Source: Archangium violaceum
Lineage (GTDB): Bacteria; Myxococcota; Myxococcia; Myxococcales; Myxococcaceae
Assembly (NCBI RefSeq): GCF_016887565.1
Contig: NZ_CP069396.1
Span: 7,732,001 to 7,796,000, forward strand
DNA: 64,000 nt
Direction: 5' to 3'
Shown here: piece by piece, positions 1-10,238 of the stretch
Layout: each line of letters begins with the position of its first letter
How positions within the stretch are numbered: the stretch's first letter is position 1
Position numbers and translations under genes: made by a program
Notes under the pieces: model-generated
Told to the model about the DNA's origin: nothing
Database searches by the model: none
What the model saw: the letters and a program-made list of their open reading frames with translations, nothing else

Positions 1-42
1 GACGCGTACGTGGTCGAGATTCCGGCGGGCGCGTTGAAGTAG
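1..42 (+). CDS. C-terminal end of an unidentified protein
   Basis: An open frame runs in from the window edge and ends at TAG (40-42), giving 13 residues that finish ...EIPAGALK. It is followed 22 bases later by a strong hairpin, so this is probably a real gene end. Too little is visible to identify the protein. Confidence 0.55.
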   Translation, partial: DAYVVEIPAGALK

Positions 43-63
43 GATCGCGGCCGCTGGCCAACG

Positions 64-89
64 CATGAGGGCCCCACGGGGCCCTCATG
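64..89. terminator. Perfect 12-bp hairpin after the first gene
   Basis: Arms catgagggcccc and ggggccctcatg are exact reverse complements with a 2-base spacer. No T-run follows, so it is either a Rho-independent-like stop with a weak tail or an RNA-stabilising hairpin. Its right arm contains an ATG at 87, in frame with the next gene, but the better start of that gene is at 120. Confidence 0.6.
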
Positions 90-119
90 TTCCAGCGCCG
101 GAATGGAGATCGAACGAGC

Positions 120-656
120 ATGTCGAAGAACTCCCCCCCCGACACCGCGGAAGTCATGGCGAAGGTCAGGGCCGTGGCCGAACAGAAATGGAAGGAGTCG
201 CTGGCTCCGAAGAACGCGAATCCGGCCGACGCCGCATTCATCGGCTGGCGGACCGACATCAGCGACCCTTTTCCGATGACATGGCCGTCCGTGGACGGGA
301 CTCTTGTTTTCTACGCTCTCGCACGGGGCATGAATCCCCAAGTGCTGCGGGACGGGGAGTTCGTTGGTCCCACCTGGGCCAGGATTACCTACTCGGCCCA
401 GGACAAGAAGGCCGAGCTCACGCTCCTGGACGTCCGACTCGAGTCTCGCGGAGTCCAGGGAGTACGCCCCCTGCGACAAGAGGAGCTCGAGATTCTGAAG
501 TCGAAACCGCTGGATTTCCTACTGGGTTCGCGGACGGCGGCCGCGGATCAGAAGCTCAAGTCTTATTACTGTCTTCAGCGCTCGCTCGGAAACATCCCGT
601 CCGAAGCGGTCACCGCTCATGCGGCATTCTTCAAATGGCTCGACTGTGGAGCCTAG
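120..656 (+). CDS. Hypothetical protein, 178 aa
   Basis: The ATG at 120 is chosen because GGAG lies 12 bases upstream; an in-frame ATG at 87 sits inside the preceding hairpin and has no ribosome binding site. The product begins MSKNSPPDTAEVMAKVRAV, has no signal peptide or membrane segment, and mixes charged and aromatic residues as a small globular cytoplasmic protein would. I do not recognise the family. It converges on the SDR gene with a 66-base gap. Codon use is typical of the surrounding GC-rich genes, so the reading frame is probably real. Confidence 0.6.
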   Translation: MSKNSPPDTAEVMAKVRAVAEQKWKESLAPKNANPADAAFIGWRTDISDPFPMTWPSVDGTLVFYALARGMNPQVLRDGEFVGPTWARITYSAQDKKAELTLLDVRLESRGVQGVRPLRQEELEILKSKPLDFLLGSRTAAADQKLKSYYCLQRSLGNIPSEAVTAHAAFFKWLDCGA

Positions 657-722
657 ATCCGGAGACACGCGAGTACCGCTGCCAGCCTGACCGCCGTGAC
701 GTTCGGGATGAGGCGCGCGGCC

Positions 723-1562
723 TCAGCTCGCGGCGGACGCGTGGAATCGACCGGAAAACATCGCGGCGATCACGCCACCGTCGACGAGCAGGTCCGTGCC
801 CGTGATGAACGAGGCGTCGGGGCCGAGAAGGAAGGCGGTCGCGTTCGCGATGTCGGCGGGGGTTCCGAGGCGTCCTGTTCCGGACGCGGCGACCATCGCC
901 CGCATCATGCCGCCGTGCTCCCCGGCGAGCTCCTGCTGGCCCATCGGGGTGGCGATGACGCCCGGGCTGATGCTGTTGATGCGTGCTCCGCGTCCACCCC
1001 AGGCAGCGCTGGCGCCCTGGACACGGAGCTGGTTGGCGCGCTTGGAGAGGCCGTACGCCGCGGCGGGATGGGTCACGACTTCGGGCCGCACGAACGGCAG
1101 CTCGAGCAGCCCCTCGCTCGGCGTCATCCGGAGTGCGGCCTCCTGCTCAGGGGTCAGCGGTGCCGCCAGATGTCCTGCCATGCTCGCGATCACGACGCCC
1201 GCCCCACCGTCGGCCACGACGCGGCCGAACTCCTCCAGCACGAGCGCGACGCCGAGCAGATCGACCCGGAGGATCGCCTCGACACGCGCCTGGACCGGGG
1301 AGAGTCCGGCGGTGTGGATGACCTGCACCACCCTCCCCGCGGAACTGGCGGTCTCGGCGAGCGACCTCACCGATTCCCGCGACGACACGTCGACCCTCCG
1401 GGTCGAGACGTCGTGACCGTCGCCCCGCAGGGACGTCGCGACCGACTCCAGGGTGCCCTCGTTGAGGTCGGCCAGGAGAACCGTCCGCCCTGCTCCCTGT
1501 CGACGGGCGATGGCCTGCCCCATACCGCCCACACCAATCACGACGACGACTTCCTTTTTCAT
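723..1562 (-). CDS. Short-chain dehydrogenase/reductase (SDR)
   Basis: A 279-residue classical SDR: N-terminal nucleotide-binding motif GVGGMG, the NNAG region replaced by HTAG, a catalytic serine in IASMAGH, and the YxxxK pair in YGLSKRAN. The C-terminal ISPGVIATPM and FITGTDLLVDGG segments are typical of the family. It oxidises or reduces a carbonyl/alcohol with NAD(P)H in the cytoplasm; the substrate is unknown. The start has GAGGGAGC upstream. It lies 65 bases after the Baeyer-Villiger monooxygenase on the same strand, so the two probably form one transcript: alcohol to ketone (SDR) and ketone to ester (monooxygenase) is a common pairing. An SDR tail at 21912-22163 resembles its last 75 residues. 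Confidence 0.88.
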   Translation of the reverse strand: MKKEVVVVIGVGGMGQAIARRQGAGRTVLLADLNEGTLESVATSLRGDGHDVSTRRVDVSSRESVRSLAETASSAGRVVQVIHTAGLSPVQARVEAILRVDLLGVALVLEEFGRVVADGGAGVVIASMAGHLAAPLTPEQEAALRMTPSEGLLELPFVRPEVVTHPAAAYGLSKRANQLRVQGASAAWGGRGARINSISPGVIATPMGQQELAGEHGGMMRAMVAASGTGRLGTPADIANATAFLLGPDASFITGTDLLVDGGVIAAMFSGRFHASAAS

Positions 1563-1627
1563 GGTGCTCCCTCGATTCGCGACATTCTCGAGACAAACAT
1601 GGGGGGCCTCCGGCGGGGCTCAGGCGC

Positions 1628-3448
<1,821 letters not shown>

Positions 3449-3506
3449 CCGCACACATCCTTCTCGGAAAGCGCAAGGCCTTCCATCTTGATACGTCTGG
3501 CCCGAT

Positions 3507-3530
3507 GACTGATTCGGGATTCTGGTCAGT
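3507..3530. promoter_or_regulatory. Putative TetR operator upstream of the monooxygenase
   Basis: The plus strand reads ATGACTG, 10 bases, CTGGTCA. The same two outer blocks with the same 10-base spacing recur at 4183-4206 over the TetR start. The half-sites TGACtg and TGACcag are related by dyad symmetry, as expected for a TetR dimer. A further inverted pair gactga/tcagtc (3509-3514, 3528-3533) overlaps it. It sits 59 bases before the monooxygenase start, where a repressor site would block the promoter. Confidence 0.6.
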
Positions 3531-3584
3531 CCCGGGCGTGCGAACACCGCACCACGCGCGCGCGGGAAGAGGCCGAGGGGCGAT

Positions 3585-4184
3585 TCAGCTCTTGCGGCGC
3601 GGCGTCGTGCCGGCAGGGGCCAGGCCGCGGATGAAGACATCGAAGTAAGCGTCCAGGGCCGCCCGCCCGTGGGCGTCGAAGCCCTGCGTCAGACCCTTGA
3701 TGCTGAGTCCCGCGAGGGATTCCACAAGCCCCACGGCCACCTGGTGGGGGTCGGTGACGGCAAACGCCCCTTGGGTGTTGCCCTCGATGAGGATACGGGC
3801 CAGCAGTGCCTCCTCCATCCGCTGGTGCTCGGGCAACAGGCGCAGCGCGTGCGAGTGCATCTCCAAGAGCGTCTCGATCCGCAGGCGCTGGCCGTGCACC
3901 TGGCGTGTGAGCTGCTCCAGCTTGCAGCTGATGAAGGCGCGCACCTGGGCCTCCGGGGTCTTGGCACGACGTATGGCCGCCTCGAGTTCCGCGACGCGTT
4001 CCACGATATCCCGCCGGAGGCACGCCTCGAACAGCGCCTCCTTGCTGTCGAAGTGCAGGTAGATGCTGCCCTTGCCGACACCCGCGAGACGGGCAATGTC
4101 CTCCATCGCGGCCTTCTTGAAGCCGAAACGGGTGAAAACCTCGCCGGCCGCGTTGAGGATGGCTGAGCGAGCCTCGGAACTCAT
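3585..4184 (-). CDS. TetR/AcrR-family repressor
   Basis: A 199-residue regulator with an N-terminal TetR helix-turn-helix (about residues 6-52: ...[23 protein letters not shown]) and a variable ligand-binding C-terminal half. The ATG at 4184 is preferred to a TTG at 4220: AGGA lies upstream, and the TTG would place the operator inside the gene. It is the first gene of a likely TetR-monooxygenase-SDR operon. A matching operator overlaps its start codon and a second lies before the monooxygenase, so it probably represses itself and the pair, with release by a ketone or related ligand. Confidence 0.9.
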   Translation of the reverse strand: MSSEARSAILNAAGEVFTRFGFKKAAMEDIARLAGVGKGSIYLHFDSKEALFEACLRRDIVERVAELEAAIRRAKTPEAQVRAFISCKLEQLTRQVHGQRLRIETLLEMHSHALRLLPEHQRMEEALLARILIEGNTQGAFAVTDPHQVAVGLVESLAGLSIKGLTQGFDAHGRAALDAYFDVFIRGLAPAGTTPRRKS

Positions 4185-4206
4185 GACTGGAATCCTAACC
4201 TGGTCA
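4183..4206. promoter_or_regulatory. Putative TetR autoregulatory operator
   Basis: Plus strand: ATGACTG, 10 bases, CTGGTCA, the same outer 7-mers and spacing as 3507-3530. The left block overlaps the TetR start codon on the minus strand. A second dyad (ctgggt 4207-4212, acccag 4224-4229) lies next to it and may be a weaker site. Confidence 0.6.
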
Positions 4207-4284
4207 CTGGGTCGGCGCAAGTCACCCAGCCGATATGGGCTGTAGGCCGCCTGCCTACCAGGTGGGGACTCCCTGCGGCCTGCT

Positions 4285-5232
4285 TCAAGGCCGCGTATCG
4301 GACTGCCCCAGGATGCGTTGGAAGTAGCGGGCGATGAAGTCCGCGAAGGCTCGCACCTTGGGAGGCGTGAGCCGCCGGTGGGGGTAGACGAGGTAGATGT
4401 GGCGGTCGGTCACCGGATGATCGGTGAGCAGTGACACCAGGGCACCCGAGCGCAGTTCCTCCAGCACCAGGTAGCGCGGCAGGTTGGCGATGCCGCGACC
4501 CTGGAGGGCCGCCTGTCTCAGGATGAGGTTGTTGTTGGCCACGAAACGCCCCTGGACCTTCACGCTCCGGGTGCCCTCCGCTCCCTGGAACTGCCACTCC
4601 CGCACCACCCGGCCGGGCTTGAAGAGCAGACAGTCGTGCCGGGCCAGGTCCTCTGGCGAGCGAGGCCTGCCGGCACGTTGGAGATAGAAGGGATTCGCGC
4701 ACAAGACGCGCTCCTCGGCCGCCAGGCGCCGGACCACCATCGCGCTGTCCTTCAAGGTGCCGGCGATCCGCACCGCGGCATCGAAGCCCTCCTCCACGAG
4801 GTCCACCACCCGGTCGCTCGCCTCGAGCTCCACCTGCACCTCGGGGAAGGAATCCTGGAACGCCGCCGCCGCGGCTCCGACGTGGACTTCACCGAGCACG
4901 GTGGGGACGGAGATGCGCAGGGTTCCCTTCGGGCGCTCATCCAGAGCCGCCATCTCGAGCCTGGCGTCTTCCAACTCCCCGAGCACCCGCTGGCAGTGCT
5001 CGTAGAAGATGCTGCCCGCCTCCGTGAGGCTCAGATGATGGGTCGTCCTCCGGAGCAACCGGCTCCCGAGCCGCTCCTCCAACTGGGCCACCTGCTTGCT
5101 CACCGCGGAGGGCGTCAGCCCCAACCGTCTCGCCGCCGCCGAAAACCCCTTGTCGTCGACGGCTCGCACGAACACCACCAGGGGCATCAGCCCCTCGAGA
5201 AGCACCGGGCTCTGCTTTTTCCGTTCAGGCAC
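4285..5232 (-). CDS. LysR-family transcriptional regulator
   Basis: A 315-residue LysR protein: winged helix-turn-helix in the first 65 residues (GFSAAARRLGLTPSAVSKQV...LLRRTTHHLSLTEAG) and a substrate-binding domain ending FADFIARYFQRILG. GTG at 5232 is chosen because AGGAA lies about 10 bases upstream; a TTG at 5274 extends the frame without adding conserved sequence. It is divergent from the DoxX-like gene (59 bases apart), and so probably regulates the DoxX/deacetylase pair. Confidence 0.88.
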   Translation of the reverse strand: MPERKKQSPVLLEGLMPLVVFVRAVDDKGFSAAARRLGLTPSAVSKQVAQLEERLGSRLLRRTTHHLSLTEAGSIFYEHCQRVLGELEDARLEMAALDERPKGTLRISVPTVLGEVHVGAAAAAFQDSFPEVQVELEASDRVVDLVEEGFDAAVRIAGTLKDSAMVVRRLAAEERVLCANPFYLQRAGRPRSPEDLARHDCLLFKPGRVVREWQFQGAEGTRSVKVQGRFVANNNLILRQAALQGRGIANLPRYLVLEELRSGALVSLLTDHPVTDRHIYLVYPHRRLTPPKVRAFADFIARYFQRILGQSDTRP

Positions 5233-5291
5233 AAGCGTTTTTCCTGGGGCCCACGTTCGCAACCGCCAGGGCAAAGCGCAAGTAGAGGGTC

Positions 5292-5789
5292 ATGCGACCT
5301 TCATCCCCGTCCGATGTCCCCACGCCCTTCTTCCGCGGCATCACCCACGAGATGGCGGGTTATCTCCTGCTGCGTCTCGCCCTCGGCCTGAACATCCTCG
5401 TCCATGGCCTGGTCCGGATAGGCAACCCCACGGCCTTCGCCGACACCCTCGTGCAGCTCTTCGCCAATACCTGGCTTCCCTCCCCCCTGGTGCGCCTCTT
5501 CGCACTGCTGCTGCCCTTCGTCGAGACGCTCCTCGGCGCGCTGATCACCCTCGGGCTGCTGACGCGCACCGCTCTGTTCGCGGGTGGCCTCGTCATGGTG
5601 TCTCTCATCTTCGGCACCGCCCTGCGGAGCGACTGGGAGACGCTCGGGCTGCAGATGATCTACGCGACCCTCTATTCCCTGCTCCTGGCCGCCGCCAGCT
5701 TCAACGGCCTCTCCCTCGATGCGTGGCGGGTCAAGGCCCGGAGCCACCCGGCGCCAGCGTCGGTGCGCGGCCCCGCGCCAGTCCCCTGA
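5292..5789 (+). CDS. DoxX-family membrane protein
   Basis: A 165-residue protein with four predicted membrane helices (about residues 20-40, 60-85, 90-110, 115-140) and the DoxX-like segment LRLALGLNILVHGLVRIGN near the first helix. DoxX proteins sit in the inner membrane and are linked to redox balance and quinone or thiosulfate metabolism, but the biochemical role is usually unknown. The ATG at 5292 is used; an internal ATG at 5352 would remove 20 polar residues and is possible. It is followed 39 bases later by a deacetylase on the same strand and is divergent from a LysR gene. Confidence 0.78.
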   Translation: MRPSSPSDVPTPFFRGITHEMAGYLLLRLALGLNILVHGLVRIGNPTAFADTLVQLFANTWLPSPLVRLFALLLPFVETLLGALITLGLLTRTALFAGGLVMVSLIFGTALRSDWETLGLQMIYATLYSLLLAAASFNGLSLDAWRVKARSHPAPASVRGPAPVP

Positions 5790-5828
5790 AGCGCACGGCA
5801 GCTCTCTGTCACTCCCAGGAAGAACATC

Positions 5829-6830
5829 ATGGACCCCTCCGAACGAACGTCTCCCCCCTCCCCTCACCCACTCGAACGCCGCGAGTTCCTGCGCCAATCC
5901 AGCCTGCTCACCGCCGGCACGCTCGTCGCGGCGGCCCATTCCTCCGACACACTGGCCGCGGCTGCACGCGTCGAGCGCTCCTCGTCCAAGCAGTTCTGGC
6001 CGGAGGGGGCGCGACTGGTGATCTCCATCTCCATGCAGCTCGAAGCGGGTGCTCAGCCCGAGCGGGGAGCGAGCAGCCCGTTCCCGCCCATCGATCCGAA
6101 GTACCCGGACCTGCCCGCCGCCACCTGGTACGCGTACGGCATCCATGAGGGCATCCCGCGACTGCTCGAGCTCTTCGCTCGCAAACGCGTCAAGGTGACA
6201 TCCCACATGGTCGGCCAGGCGGTGGACCGCAACCCCAAGCTGGCGCGGGAAATCGTCGAGCGGGGCCACGAGGCCGCCGCCCACGGTCAGACCTGGACGC
6301 CCCAGTTCTCGATGACCCCCGAGGAGGAACGGGCTTCATACGAGGCCAATGTGCGGAGCATCGAACGCGCCACGGGCACGCGGCCGTTGGGCTTCAATGC
6401 ATTCTGGTTGCGAGGGACTCCCCATACGCTGGAGATCCTCCAGAGCCTGGGTTTCATCTACCACATCGATGACGTGAGCCGGGACGAGCCGTTCCTCCTC
6501 TCGGTGAACGACAAGCCGTTCGCCGTCGTGCCCTATACCCTGCACCTGAACGACATCGTCCAGTTCGAGGGCCGCAACGCCTCCACCGAGGCTTTCGGGC
6601 GCGAGCTCAAGGACGAGTTCGACGTCTTGTACGCCGAGGGCGCCACGCGCCGACGCATGATGTCCATCAGCACTCACGACCGCATCGCGGGCCGTCCGTC
6701 GCGCGTCAAGATGCTGGAGGAGTTCATCACCTATGCCCAGAAGCATCCAGGCGTGGTGTTCATGCGCAAGGACGAGATCGCCCGTTTCGCGCTGGAGAGC
6801 CCGCTGACCCTCCGGGAAGGGGGCTTCTGA
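5829..6830 (+). CDS. Exported polysaccharide-deacetylase-fold protein
   Basis: A 333-residue protein. Residues 18-45 look like a Tat signal (RREFLRQSSLLTAGTLVAAA), so export in folded form is likely. The rest matches the polysaccharide deacetylase/PuuE-allantoinase family: LVISISMQLEAG near the start of the barrel, ...VTSHMVGQAVDRNPKLAREI, and GHEAAAHGQTW. The metal-binding aspartates of classical NodB enzymes are not obvious, and the PuuE-like branch acts on amides rather than chitin, so the substrate is open. It follows the DoxX-like gene and ends at a good terminator. Confidence 0.75.
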   Translation: MDPSERTSPPSPHPLERREFLRQSSLLTAGTLVAAAHSSDTLAAAARVERSSSKQFWPEGARLVISISMQLEAGAQPERGASSPFPPIDPKYPDLPAATWYAYGIHEGIPRLLELFARKRVKVTSHMVGQAVDRNPKLAREIVERGHEAAAHGQTWTPQFSMTPEEERASYEANVRSIERATGTRPLGFNAFWLRGTPHTLEILQSLGFIYHIDDVSRDEPFLLSVNDKPFAVVPYTLHLNDIVQFEGRNASTEAFGRELKDEFDVLYAEGATRRRMMSISTHDRIAGRPSRVKMLEEFITYAQKHPGVVFMRKDEIARFALESPLTLREGGF

Positions 6831-6835
6831 CAACA

Positions 6836-6867
6836 CGGACTCTCAGGTGCGGAAACCTGGGAGTCCG
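6836..6867. terminator. Bidirectional terminator between convergent genes
   Basis: Arms cggactctcaggt and acctgggagtccg pair over 13 bases with one G-T wobble around a 6-base loop. It lies between the deacetylase (plus) and the esterase (minus), whose stop is 18 bases away. Confidence 0.7.
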
Positions 6868-6884
6868 TTGGGGATCGGTGCTCT

Positions 6885-8456
6885 TCACCTCAACGGCAGG
6901 GACACATAGGACGGGCTGCTCGCCGACGAGGAGAACTTCACCGTGGAGAAGCTCGGCGCCTTGTCCGCATAGAGCGGATCGACGGTATCGATGACGAGCG
7001 AGAGGCGATGGCCGCTCGGAACGTCATAGACGGTCGCCGGGAAGTCCACGTCCACGGCATAGGGGTGGCCGGCGACGGCATCCCGGAGCGTGACCGCGAC
7101 GTGCGTGACGAGGCTCCCCGTCCCTCCCCAGTCCGTGTCATAGAGGTAGGCGATGACCGTCGTCTGCCCGGAGGTGCCCGGAGTGACGTTCAGGCGCAGG
7201 TGCGGAGCCCCGCGCACGCGTTGCGGACTCGTCAGCCAGTCCGACTGCCAGACGACCGCGTTGGACCGGTCCACCGCCGGAATCCACGCCGTGGGGGGTT
7301 CACCCGTGATGGCCTCCACGCCGTTCGTCAGCAGCGCCAGGCCTCCGTTGGCGATGGTGTCGTCGCCCGCGATGATCGTCGCGCTCCAGCCCGTCGGCGC
7401 GCCCGCCGCGAGCTCGCCCTCGTGGCTCCACCAGTGCACCTCGCTCAGGTTGTAGCGCGCGGTGCTCGTCGAGACAGCGCTCCACGACGGGTACGACTCA
7501 TAAGAGCCCTGGCCCCGGAGCTGGAGCTGGACCGGATTCTCCGAGGCGATGCCCGTGTTCACGCCACGCAGGTACTGGTCGAACCAGCGACGCGTGCTCG
7601 TCCAGGCGTCATTGGGCAGGCCGATGATGCCGGTCAGCTCGGCGATGGCGTGGTCACCCGGGCGGAGCTCCAGCCGCTTCGGACCCGACAGGCGGGTGAA
7701 GAAGTCGGTGAGCTGATTCGGACCGAAGAAGCTGTCGCCGTACGCGTTGGCCATGAGGATGGCGGGACGGTTCGCGTTGATCTGCGACAGGTACGTCGCG
7801 GCGCTGCGCACCTGGGCGTAGGCGATGACGTCGGGCACGTTCTGGTTGGCGAAGAAATTCGTCAGGGCTTGCCGCAGCTCCGCCGAAGGCTGCCCGGTGA
7901 GCTCCGCCGAGAGCCACAGCAGTCCGGCGCTCTGCAGATGGCGCGTCTGGTTCGCGAACAACGAGTACGGCAGATCCGTCCAGCCGCTCAACGCGGCAAC
8001 GGCGCGGATGCGCGAGTCGAAGGCCGAGCCGATCAACGCCATGCCCGCGCCATAGGAGACGCCCGCCGCACCGATGCGGGTCGGCTCCGCGGGAGTATTG
8101 GCGAGCGTCCAGTTGATGACCTCGGTCAGGTCGCCAATGTCCTTGGGGCCAGCGGTGTCGATGGCGCCCCCCGACGCGTAGAAGCCCCGCGGGGTGTACG
8201 AGACCACCACGTACCCGGCATCGGCGAACTGCTGCGCCTGCACGAAGTACTCCAGGTTGGGCAGCGCCCAGCTGGTGATGAAGATGATGGCCGGGTACCG
8301 CCCGGGCGCATCCGGCGTGTAGACGGCGCTCTTGAGCGCCACTCCATCACGCGTGGAGATGTTGACGATACGCAGAGACGAGGACGCGGACGCGGGAGTG
8401 GCGATCACGCACAGCGATAGAACCGCGGATACGGCGATTGCACGCAGCCAGGACAT
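6885..8456 (-). CDS. Secreted CocE/X-Pro-dipeptidase-type acyl hydrolase
   Basis: A 523-residue protein with a cleavable signal peptide (about residues 1-25, ending ATPASA). An alpha/beta-hydrolase domain follows, with the nucleophile elbow GVSYGAG (serine) and a likely catalytic histidine in RPGDHAIAEL. The C-terminal 200 residues form a jelly-roll domain of the PepX_C type (DRSNAVVWQSDWL ... GHRLSLVIDT). Family members hydrolyse esters or release dipeptides; secretion fits a predatory, macromolecule-degrading organism. It stands alone between a terminator and a LysR gene. Confidence 0.85.
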   Translation of the reverse strand: MSWLRAIAVSAVLSLCVIATPASASSSLRIVNISTRDGVALKSAVYTPDAPGRYPAIIFITSWALPNLEYFVQAQQFADAGYVVVSYTPRGFYASGGAIDTAGPKDIGDLTEVINWTLANTPAEPTRIGAAGVSYGAGMALIGSAFDSRIRAVAALSGWTDLPYSLFANQTRHLQSAGLLWLSAELTGQPSAELRQALTNFFANQNVPDVIAYAQVRSAATYLSQINANRPAILMANAYGDSFFGPNQLTDFFTRLSGPKRLELRPGDHAIAELTGIIGLPNDAWTSTRRWFDQYLRGVNTGIASENPVQLQLRGQGSYESYPSWSAVSTSTARYNLSEVHWWSHEGELAAGAPTGWSATIIAGDDTIANGGLALLTNGVEAITGEPPTAWIPAVDRSNAVVWQSDWLTSPQRVRGAPHLRLNVTPGTSGQTTVIAYLYDTDWGGTGSLVTHVAVTLRDAVAGHPYAVDVDFPATVYDVPSGHRLSLVIDTVDPLYADKAPSFSTVKFSSSASSPSYVSLPLR

Positions 8457-8513
8457 GCACTCCTCCAGCAGGGGGGTGGGGAGTCGGACACGAAGTTCCG
8501 ATCCAGGGCGAGC

Positions 8514-9473
8514 CTAGAGCTGTTGGCTCCACCTCGCCCCCTCCGAAAGGAGGGGCGCCGCGGATGCTCCAGATTTTCCGTCCGGGAGTTGGGCATCCGC
8601 CATGTCGATGAAGGCCCTGAACGCGGGCGACGTCTGCCTGCGGCTGGGGAAGTAAAGGAAGAAACCGGGCACCCAGGCCGCGTACTTCTCCAAGACGATT
8701 CGCAAGGTGCCGTGCTGGAGCTGGGAGAGGACGCCCGGCTCGGGCTCGTACGCGAGCCCCATGCCGGCCTCCGCCATGACCACCCGGGTCCGGCGGTCGT
8801 TGCACATCAGCACCGGTACGACAGGAAGCCGCCACGTGCGTTTCCCGGACTCCAGGTTCCAGCGGGAGACAGCGCCCGTCGATTCCTCGCGCATGCCCAG
8901 GCAGGCGTGGAGGAGGAGGTCTTCCGGAGTCCTGGGCTCGCCGCGCCGGACGAGGTACGCGGGCGAGCCCACCACCAGGAAGCGGAAGCGGTCTCCCAGG
9001 CGCACCCGCACCATGTCCTGGGGAATGGCATCCATCCGCACGCCCCCGTCGAAGCCCTCGCGCACGATGTCCACGCGCCGGTTGTCCACATGGATGTCCA
9101 GCGACACCTTCGGGTACGCCGTGAGGAAGCGGGACACGACAGGTGCGAGGGCCTGCTCCATCGCCAGCGCGGGCACCGCCAGCCGCACCGTGCCCGCCAC
9201 CTCATCGCCCTGCCCTTCCAGCGCGCGCAAGCCGTCGAGTGCCTGCTCCAGGGCCGCCCCGCTCCGCTCCAGCAGCCGCTGCCCCGCCTCGGTGGGGGCG
9301 ACACTGCGGGTGGTGCGGTACAGCAGCGTCACGCCCAGCCGGGCCTCCAGGTTCCGGACGGATTGGCTCACCGCCGCCACGGAGACACCCAGCTCCCGGG
9401 CCGCCGCCGAGAAGCCACGCCGACGCGCCACCATGACGAAGGAATGCAGCCCGTTCAGAGGGGTGAAGGACAT
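8514..9473 (-). CDS. LysR-family transcriptional regulator
   Basis: A 319-residue LysR regulator with the N-terminal helix-turn-helix (GFSAAARELGVSVAAVSQSVRN) and the substrate-binding domain to GFFLYFPSRRQTSPAFRAFID. It belongs to the same sub-group as the LysR proteins at 24143 and 27366: all contain VRLGD/VRLTN-like segments, a 'VRREGEPRTPEDLL' type linker and the closing FFLYFPSR motif. It lies downstream of, and on the same strand as, two small enzymes (isochorismatase-like and NAD-binding), with 78 bases between. Confidence 0.9.
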   Translation of the reverse strand: MSFTPLNGLHSFVMVARRRGFSAAARELGVSVAAVSQSVRNLEARLGVTLLYRTTRSVAPTEAGQRLLERSGAALEQALDGLRALEGQGDEVAGTVRLAVPALAMEQALAPVVSRFLTAYPKVSLDIHVDNRRVDIVREGFDGGVRMDAIPQDMVRVRLGDRFRFLVVGSPAYLVRRGEPRTPEDLLLHACLGMREESTGAVSRWNLESGKRTWRLPVVPVLMCNDRRTRVVMAEAGMGLAYEPEPGVLSQLQHGTLRIVLEKYAAWVPGFFLYFPSRRQTSPAFRAFIDMADAQLPDGKSGASAAPLLSEGARWSQQL

Positions 9474-9551
9474 GGTCCGGTTCTCCTTCGGAGCCCCTGG
9501 CGTTCCACCGGAAGCGCCGCGACGGAGTGGACCCGTCGCGGCGTGGCTGGA

Positions 9552-10151
9552 CTAGTCCAGCTTGATGAGGTTGAGCGTGGCCAGCGGGCCTCCGGGGAAC
9601 TGCTGCGACCTTCCGCCGATGGCCAGCTCACCGAGGTCGACGGCGGCGAAGCCCGCCTTGCCGAAGAGCTCGCCCACCTCCGCCTTGGCGGGTGCGTCAT
9701 CCCCGGACATGAACAGCACCCGGCGGCCTCCGGACTGCCGGGGGTCCGCCGCGAGCACCGCGGCGAGGAGCGTGTTGGCCGCCTTGACCACGCGAGCGCC
9801 CGGGGCGAGCGACGCCACGACCTCGCTCGACGTCTTTCCACCGAGCTCGGCCAGGCGGAAGCCGGGCAGGAGGACGGGGTTGGTGGCGTCCACGAGGATG
9901 CGGCCATTCCAGGCGGGCAGGCCGGACAACGCCTCGGGCACCTGCTCCCACGGCACCGAGAACATCACGAGGTCCGCCTTCGCGGCCTCCTGCCGCGTGC
10001 CAGCCCGGGCACGGGGCCCCAGCTGGCGAACCAGCCCTCCCAGCGACTCCGGACCGCGGCTGTTGCTGACGATGACCTCGTGGCCGATCTTCGCCATGTG
10101 GCCGGCCAGGGCCTGACCGATGCTACCCGCTCCAATGATGCCAATGCTCAT
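9552..10151 (-). CDS. NADP-binding oxidoreductase (F420-reductase-like fold)
   Basis: A 199-residue single Rossmann-domain protein starting MSIGIIGAGSIGQALA (GxGxxG) followed by VIVSNSRGPE, the NADP-phosphate-binding segment of the F420-dependent NADP reductase (COG2085) group. Such proteins are common near LysR genes, where the true partner is unknown. Start ATG 10151 has AGGAG upstream. It follows the isochorismatase-like gene by 87 bases on the same strand. A paralogue with a Tat signal is at 21125. Its stop codon lies inside a 16-bp perfect palindrome (9546-9561). Confidence 0.85.
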   Translation of the reverse strand: MSIGIIGAGSIGQALAGHMAKIGHEVIVSNSRGPESLGGLVRQLGPRARAGTRQEAAKADLVMFSVPWEQVPEALSGLPAWNGRILVDATNPVLLPGFRLAELGGKTSSEVVASLAPGARVVKAANTLLAAVLAADPRQSGGRRVLFMSGDDAPAKAEVGELFGKAGFAAVDLGELAIGGRSQQFPGGPLATLNLIKLD

Positions 10152-10238
10152 GACACGCTCCTGCGTTCACACGTGTACGAAGGTGTTGCCGTACCGCATG
10201 GGGGCCGCCGCACGAGGCGGCCCCCGGGATGCCGCGCC

